The notes beneath the pieces are model-generated. The model searched no databases. It was not told the DNA's origin and worked only from the letters and a program-made list of their open reading frames with translations. From Nitrospira sp. (GTDB lineage Bacteria; Nitrospirota; Nitrospiria; Nitrospirales; Nitrospiraceae), in NCBI GenBank assembly GCA_025363325.1, contig JANYEF010000428.1, positions 1 to 5,786 of the forward strand: DNA of 5,786 nt. Direction: 5' to 3'. Within the stretch, counting starts at the first letter, position 1. The number at the start of each line of letters is the position of its first letter. Positions 1 to 4,138 of this stretch are shown here, piece by piece. A program made the translations under genes and the position numbers.

Positions 1-1050
1 CAGCAAAAAGGCGTCGCGCGCGGTTTCCATGATGGCAGTCTGAAGAGGGTTCTTGTGGATCTCATTGCCTACGATAGTGGGCATGCCCGTGATTCGTTCG
101 ATCATGTTGCGAATAGGGCTGCCAGCTTGGGCTGCATCACATTCGAGGTCCATGGCACAAAACACGTAATGCGGACGAGAAGGTTTCTGCCAAAGTTCTT
201 CCAATAAACTTAAAGAAGAGAGGACTGTCTGAGGACACTCTGTTTGATCGGTCGCCATTCGAATCCAACTTGCATCAGAGCCGTCGCTTCGGCGGATTGC
301 AGGATCAGCGATAACAATGCTGGGAAGCTTAAGTTCGGTAGCGAAGTCGATTTCTTGAAGGAAGTATTTGTACGGTGAATCCTTCGCGGTTGCGGATTCT
401 TGGCCTCGGAACGGTATGATGGCAACAAAGGCTCCACAACTAGCCATAATGCGCTTGATTCTGTCTGTAGAGTCCTTGAAACCCTCCTGATCTTTGGCGT
501 CTCCTACTAAGCGGAATCCCTGGTCTGCCAAAGCGTGGCAGACGGCCTCTCCACTCATGGCATCATCTTTCTGCCATGAACAGCTGATGTATGCGTCCCG
601 TGAATTCGAGGGATTTGGACGGTTGTCACCCGGATAGAATGCACGAATAATAGCCAGAGTTGTATCGGAGTCAAGATTGAGGTTTGGAACATCAATCCAC
701 GTTGTCCCCTTCATCAGCCCCTTCGGCTCTGTACCTGTCGGTTTTAAACAGACCACCCGAAATGCACCATAATTTGCACGCTCATCCATCGCAGAATTGT
801 ATTCAGCATTGATCCAACCTCGCGCCAGCGCCTCCTCGGATGCGATCAGGAGACACCCACGGCAGCGACTAATCGCCGACTGAAGATCCGTTGCGAGTAA
901 TGAGCCGCCGGCCAATTCGCGTTTGTCGTACCATACGGTGAAGCCCGCCTTGTCGGTAAGCCAGCGGTCGAGCTCCGAGACAAAACGGTGGTCCTTGTGC
1001 GCGTGACTGAGGAAAATGTCAAAATCACGTTTATTGATCGGCAGTGCCAT
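1..1050 (-). CDS. Multi-TIR protein (two TIR-type domains plus start of a third Rossmann-like domain), 3' end outside window
   Basis: The minus-strand frame from the ATG at 1050 stays open for 350 codons to the left edge. Domain 1 (about 9-103) is a classical TIR: strand A DFDIFLSHAHKD (9-20), strand B FTVWYDKREL (37-46), and ARGWINAEYNSAM (76-88). E83 sits where the catalytic Glu of NAD+-hydrolysing TIRs lies (compare WVHKE in SARM1). Domain 2 (about 151-250) repeats the topology: DAYISCSW (152-159), FRLVGD (179-184), CGAFVAIIPF (205-214) and KYFLQEIDFATEL (228-240), with E233 in the equivalent place. From residue 294 a third unit begins (HYVFCAMDLECD, then IRNMIERITGMP), resembling nucleoside-deoxyribosyltransferase or TIR-like Rossmann domains; it is cut by the edge. 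Expected role: NAD+ cleavage or signal generation in an immune response. Base composition is lower in GC than in the upstream genes, hinting at a separate origin. Confidence 0.85.
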   Translation of the reverse strand, partial: MALPINKRDFDIFLSHAHKDHRFVSELDRWLTDKAGFTVWYDKRELAGGSLLATDLQSAISRCRGCLLIASEEALARGWINAEYNSAMDERANYGAFRVVCLKPTGTEPKGLMKGTTWIDVPNLNLDSDTTLAIIRAFYPGDNRPNPSNSRDAYISCSWQKDDAMSGEAVCHALADQGFRLVGDAKDQEGFKDSTDRIKRIMASCGAFVAIIPFRGQESATAKDSPYKYFLQEIDFATELKLPSIVIADPAIRRSDGSDASWIRMATDQTECPQTVLSSLSLLEELWQKPSRPHYVFCAMDLECDAAQAGSPIRNMIERITGMPTIVGNEIHKNPLQTAIMETARDAFLL

Positions 1051-1059
1051 CGGTCAATT

Positions 1060-1063
1060 TCCT
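1060..1063 (-). promoter_or_regulatory. Ribosome binding site of the TIR gene
   Basis: AGGA lies 9 bases before the ATG at 1050, weaker than the sites of the two genes upstream. A TGA two codons before the ATG in the same frame excludes an earlier start. The 73-base spacer to the protease stop shows no terminator hairpin, so co-transcription is likely with lower translation of the TIR protein. Confidence 0.6.
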
Positions 1064-1123
1064 AGAACAATACCATCTGCTTTCATCGAGAAGCTGCATT
1101 GAAGGATTGGTACCGTGATGAAT

Positions 1124-2734
1124 TCATGAGAGATAATTCTTTTTGCCGGCAACCGCTTCGGTGATCGAGAGAAGAGAGATCCCTTCATTGGCCGTGTAGG
1201 TGCCTTGCTGGCCGTTCAATTTCGATAGGAGGCCTCCCTCATGGTGCAAAGCAATGCCTTCCCAGTAGGCGGCATTGAACACGGGGCTACCCGAACTGCC
1301 TTTTTCTGTTGGAGCACGGTAGTGGAGGCGACACACATCGGGCGTACTGGGCTTCCCCCCCTCCACCCCTTCATGATCGAGTAGAGCGTTGTCCTGGAAC
1401 GAAAATTCCAATCCACCTCCACCTGGGTGACCGATGATGTAGACTTTCGCCGTGGGTTCCACAATAGGGAGATTCCTGGCGAGAGGGATGGCGGTCACGG
1501 TGGCCGGCTGTTCGGTCAGTCGAAGGATGCTCGCGTCATGGTGGTCGACTGGGGACAACCACACGATTTCCTTGATGCTGTATCGCTTGCGGGCATTAAT
1601 GGCTTCGAAGACGATCTGGGCGTCGCTTGGTCTCAGGGCCCTGCTGGTTCCTTTCTCATTCACCACATGAAAGTTCGTTACGACCAGTAATTCATCCGTG
1701 TCGGCGTACTTCAGGTCCCGTGCCGATACGGCAAATCCCATTCCCATACGCTGACCGATGCCGGCATAGATGGCGGCCACCGAGCAGGCACGGTCCAACC
1801 CCAACTTCCACCATTCGTAGGATTGGGTCCCTTCGTTTCCAAGGATGGCTTCAAGTTGTCGTTTCTCTGGCGGAGGCATCTTTCGCTGAAGTGCGACGTC
1901 ACTTGCTGAGAGACGCATCTGCGCCCCTGGCAGGTCCATGAGTTTTGCCCGCAAGGCTTGCAAGAGGCCTTTGCTGCGAGAATCGGTGGCGTCCCGCAAT
2001 CCCCAGACTTCGCTGAACTGCCTGAGGGTACTACCGACCTCAAAGGGCCGTATCTTGGAGTCTGAAAGATAGGTGTGGAGGTACTGCTCCACCGCATCCA
2101 AGTTGTGAAGCGCTAAGTACGCTTCGGCTAGCGTCGCCGCATCCCAGCGGTCGCGCGTATGTTTTGGTTTATGGGTGATCGTCGCAATGACATTCTTGGC
2201 GAGTGTGGTGGTATTGATCGACGTAGGAATGGCCACGCCGCTCCGCTTAGCGAATGCAGTAATTGCGACGAGATTGATGGCATGCCAGGTATTTTTCGGA
2301 TTCTGTTTGTAGGGTTTTCTGTAGGCATTGAGCGCATGTGCGAGCGCCGTTCGACTTTCCGGACAATGGGGATCTCCGGTATCGATGGCAATTTGTTTGT
2401 ACGCGCGTCCAATCAGGCCGGTGAGCTCGCTCCATTCCTTATGACGGGAAGAGAGGCCGTCCAAGGCCTTCTCGGCCACGGCGATCGCGGCGGTCGCCTG
2501 GCCAGTTTCGATCAGGGCCTGTGCGTGCACTTTTTGCTCAGTGATCGCTTTGGGGTGCATTCGCACCACGCGTTCACTCAGATCTGTGAGCAAGGTAAAC
2601 TGGCGCAGATCCTTGAGATCGCTGGTCATTTGCAAGGCCTCGCGGGCATCCGCACTTCCCTTCGGCCAATGAGCGCGGCCTAGCAGCTCTCTGGTGCGCC
2701 GGACCTTCTTGTCCGCCTCCTGTTGCGAGTCCAT
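1124..2734 (-). CDS. TPR-scaffold (TPR-S/DUF4071-like) fused to trypsin-like serine protease
   Basis: A 536-residue cytoplasmic protein without signal peptide. Residues about 1-265 are helical repeats. LTGLIGRAYKQIAID (104-118) and NPKNTWHAINLVAI (145-158) resemble the bacterial TPR-S / MAP3K TRAFs-binding (DUF4071) scaffold, which comparative genomics predicts to bind NAD+-derived signals. A linker (about 290-330, YEWWKLGLDRACSVAAI) resembles the segment that precedes trypsin domains in other conflict-system proteases. The protease domain (about 316-536) has a complete triad: H356 in VVTNFHVV, D400 in HHDASILRL and S481 in EKGSSGSPVF; IIGHPGGGG (433-441) is also typical of the fold. It therefore should be an active endopeptidase controlled by the N-terminal sensor, acting on a partner or on host proteins. 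Start supported by a strong Shine-Dalgarno and an in-frame TAA 12 bases upstream. Assignment of the N-terminus to TPR-S is from motif memory and less certain than the protease. Confidence 0.88.
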   Translation of the reverse strand: MDSQQEADKKVRRTRELLGRAHWPKGSADAREALQMTSDLKDLRQFTLLTDLSERVVRMHPKAITEQKVHAQALIETGQATAAIAVAEKALDGLSSRHKEWSELTGLIGRAYKQIAIDTGDPHCPESRTALAHALNAYRKPYKQNPKNTWHAINLVAITAFAKRSGVAIPTSINTTTLAKNVIATITHKPKHTRDRWDAATLAEAYLALHNLDAVEQYLHTYLSDSKIRPFEVGSTLRQFSEVWGLRDATDSRSKGLLQALRAKLMDLPGAQMRLSASDVALQRKMPPPEKRQLEAILGNEGTQSYEWWKLGLDRACSVAAIYAGIGQRMGMGFAVSARDLKYADTDELLVVTNFHVVNEKGTSRALRPSDAQIVFEAINARKRYSIKEIVWLSPVDHHDASILRLTEQPATVTAIPLARNLPIVEPTAKVYIIGHPGGGGLEFSFQDNALLDHEGVEGGKPSTPDVCRLHYRAPTEKGSSGSPVFNAAYWEGIALHHEGGLLSKLNGQQGTYTANEGISLLSITEAVAGKKNYLS

Positions 2735-2738
2735 AGGA

Positions 2739-2745
2739 CCTCCTT
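2739..2745 (-). promoter_or_regulatory. Strong ribosome binding site overlapping the hydrolase stop codon
   Basis: AAGGAGG, a near-perfect anti-16S match, ends 4 bases before the ATG at 2734. Its first two A residues are the last two bases of the hydrolase TAA stop. This fixes the protease start and predicts translational coupling of the two genes. The two frames are the same, separated by TAA and three codons. Confidence 0.85.
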
Positions 2746-3682
2746 ATAGCCCAAGAGCTTTTCGCAAGGCGTTGCGCACTTCGTCACGCGCAAAGTATTT
2801 CACGATCGAATGGCGCCAAGCGCCTTCATTGGTCACGCTAACGTCTTGAATGCGCTCCATATCCCCATCGCAAAAATCGTTGGCGATTATTGGATCGGCT
2901 CCGCAGACAACATCAAGATGGTCGTAGACGTTCACCCATTGTGACTTGATCAGTGGGGTGGGGTATCCGTTTTCACGAGTCCATTCCGGCTCCAAACAAT
3001 CTTGCACTTCGTCGATGCCGAGCGGACTGCCCAGTGTCATCAACCCGTCGATGGCTGGGCATCCGGGGACACGCTTCAGGCAGTCGTAGGCGATGATCGT
3101 CCCCATGCTGTGACTGACCACGACATGTGGACCACTGGCTGGGGCAGCTTTGAGTGCGTCGATAAACAGTTTGCGGATATGGTCTTGCACCTTATAGGTT
3201 GCGCCTGGTCTTGGGGTGAACTCCTTGTTGAACAGGTAGAGGTAGGCATCGCGCACTTTCGCCTCCATGACCTTCTTCTTGATCCACCACGGAAGGGGAA
3301 TGCGCTCAAGTTTGGTGGCATTCTTGTCGGTCGAGCCTTGGTCCCCTGCCTTCGCGATCTCTGCATCGGTCATTGTGGTATCTTGTGCGCGCATCGCCCG
3401 GATAAATTCCTTCTCTTTGTCATTGATGCCTATCGGCATGCCTGCGTCTCCTCCAGCATCAACCTCTTGGGGCGTTCCCTCTGAGACGCTTTCGTAGTCG
3501 GCCACGTTGGGATCTGGCTCTGGATAAAGTATATCGGCCCAGTACACCATCCTGGTGGTCACGCCTTTCGCTCCGAGATCCAAACCGCCACTACCCTTTG
3601 CAAGCGCACGCCGCCAGACTTGGTGAAGAATGTCCGCGGCAGGCTTGTTGGAAAGTCCATGAATAAATGTGACGTGTGGCAT
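2744..3682 (-). CDS. Alpha/beta-hydrolase (lipase/esterase-like)
   Basis: A 312-residue soluble alpha/beta-hydrolase with no signal peptide or membrane segment. It begins directly with the first strand and oxyanion region, HVTFIHGLSNKP (3-14). The nucleophile elbow is VVVSHSMGTIIAYD (187-200), with S192 as likely nucleophile; the usual first Gly of GxSxG is Ser here. MTLGSPLG (215-222) follows, then QWVNVYDHLDVV (248-259), where D257 (or D254) is the probable acid, and WRHSIVKYF (289-297), where H291 is the probable catalytic His. This order and spacing match lipase-like or PGAP1/DUF676-like hydrolases acting on ester bonds. The charged, Asp-rich segment 55-125 looks like an insertion or lid and is not recognisable. 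The substrate is unknown. As first gene of a tight cluster with a protease and a TIR protein it is a candidate effector, for example a phospholipase. A housekeeping esterase is less likely in this context. Confidence 0.85.
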   Translation of the reverse strand: MPHVTFIHGLSNKPAADILHQVWRRALAKGSGGLDLGAKGVTTRMVYWADILYPEPDPNVADYESVSEGTPQEVDAGGDAGMPIGINDKEKEFIRAMRAQDTTMTDAEIAKAGDQGSTDKNATKLERIPLPWWIKKKVMEAKVRDAYLYLFNKEFTPRPGATYKVQDHIRKLFIDALKAAPASGPHVVVSHSMGTIIAYDCLKRVPGCPAIDGLMTLGSPLGIDEVQDCLEPEWTRENGYPTPLIKSQWVNVYDHLDVVCGADPIIANDFCDGDMERIQDVSVTNEGAWRHSIVKYFARDEVRNALRKALGL

Positions 3683-3687
3683 GAAGT

Positions 3688-3693
3688 CCTCCT
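3688..3693 (-). promoter_or_regulatory. Ribosome binding site of the hydrolase gene
   Basis: AGGAGG lies 5 bases before the ATG at 3682. A TGA in the same frame 21 bases upstream of the ATG rules out a longer protein, so this start is well supported. Confidence 0.8.
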
Positions 3694-3720
3694 GGGTGCG
3701 TCAGTCGCTGGTTAGCACAG

Positions 3721-3783
3721 TGCCTTGCCCTGAAACCATCGCCTCGCCTTACCTCGCCCTGCCATACTAGCATTGCCTTAGCC
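3721..3783. repeat. Degenerate GCC-T-x-x-CC repeat cluster
   Basis: On the plus strand, variants of one short word recur: TGCCTTGCCC (3721-3730), CCTCGCC (3742-3748), CCTCGCC again (3752-3758, exactly 10 bases later) and TTGCCTTAGCC (3774-3784). The perfect reverse complement of the first, GGGCAAGGCA, is at 3851-3860. The 10-base phasing of the CCTCGCC pair equals about one helical turn and the cluster lies 40-100 bases upstream of the hydrolase start, so an operator is conceivable. A chance or decayed repeat is equally possible. Confidence 0.3.
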
Positions 3784-4018
3784 TGATGTGGATTCGTGCC
3801 TTTTCAAGTGACTGAATATTGCGCGGAGCCGATTGCGGTGGATTTTGGGTGGGCAAGGCATAGTCATGCCATGGCTGCAACCTTAGCCTATTCGCCTCGT
3901 AAAACCGCAAAGTCGCTCCCCCCATATACCTGCGGCTTCATCGACCGATTGTGACCTCGTTGCTCCCATTCCTGTTCTCCCGGATGAGCCAAAGGGTCAA
4001 AGAACAAAAGGTAAAGGA

Positions 4019-4138
4019 TTAGGGAATGTCCTGGGCAAGACGGCAGCCGATGTTGCTGTAACGGGTGCCGGCGTTGTTCTTGTTCCGGGTCGATACACGA
4101 TGGCTCTCCGATTCGTTGACCCAGAAGCCGCCCCGGAG
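4019..4138 (-). other. Candidate DGR-type variable region at the 3' end of the STAND-FGE gene
   Basis: The last ~40 codons encode an RGG-W motif, then an Asn-rich tail (RNKNNAGTRYSNIGCRLA), then the stop. In DGR target proteins with this fold, adenines of AAC codons in a template repeat are mutagenised, giving runs of NNC codons in the variable copy. Here residues 568-580 read AAC AAG AAC AAC GCC GGC and then ACC CGT TAC AGC AAC ATC GGC. Asn, Thr, Tyr, Ser, Ala, Gly and Ile codons ending in C are all reachable from AAC. The following GGC TGC CGT CTT GCC is a GC-rich, adenine-free stretch placed where an initiation-of-homology (IMH) sequence would be. Against it: ordinary FGE-sulfatase domains share this consensus, the gene prefers C-ending codons anyway, and no template repeat or reverse transcriptase gene is visible. 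Confidence 0.4.

Larger units (their letters stand above)
3683..4018. other. Non-coding gap upstream of the hydrolase-protease-TIR operon
   Basis: No convincing coding sequence is present on either strand in these 336 bases. The stretch must hold the 3' end of the STAND-FGE transcript and probably the promoter of the downstream three genes, because the distance is far too long for translational coupling. I could not find a minus-strand -35/-10 pair with good spacing: TTGAAA at 3807-3802 has only AGGCTA at a 17-base distance. A weak hairpin (3901-3908 with 3931-3938, 22-base loop, four U) is the only terminator-like element. It also carries short repeats at 3721-3783 and an inverted 10-mer. 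No template repeat matching the end of the STAND-FGE gene was seen here. Confidence 0.6.

Noticed and set aside
846..1028. 60-codon minus-strand open frame
   Set aside because: It overlaps the TIR N-terminus in another frame and has a low-complexity Arg/Thr/Ser composition; the TIR motifs in the long frame are decisive.
1051..1123. Small gene or terminator between the protease and TIR genes
   Set aside because: No stable hairpin, and no open frame with its own ribosome site, can be seen in these 73 bases.
2159..2683. 174-codon plus-strand open frame
   Set aside because: It is antisense to the TPR region of the protease gene, shows no recognisable domain, and is explained as a shadow of a GC-rich gene.
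3002..3484. 160-codon plus-strand open frame
   Set aside because: It is antisense to the hydrolase catalytic core, with Trp/Cys/His-rich composition and no motif.
3779..3807. TTGAAA-based promoter for the operon
   Set aside because: At a 17-base spacing the -10 hexamer would be AGGCTA, a poor match; other TTG words in the gap do no better.
3901..3938. Hairpin with short U run as terminator of the STAND-FGE gene
   Set aside because: The stem is only 8 pairs including a G-U, the loop is about 22 bases and the U tract is four bases; too weak to annotate.
3683..4018. DGR template repeat downstream of the candidate variable region
   Set aside because: No copy of the Asn-rich stretch (such as repeated AAC near ATCGGC) occurs here or elsewhere in the window.
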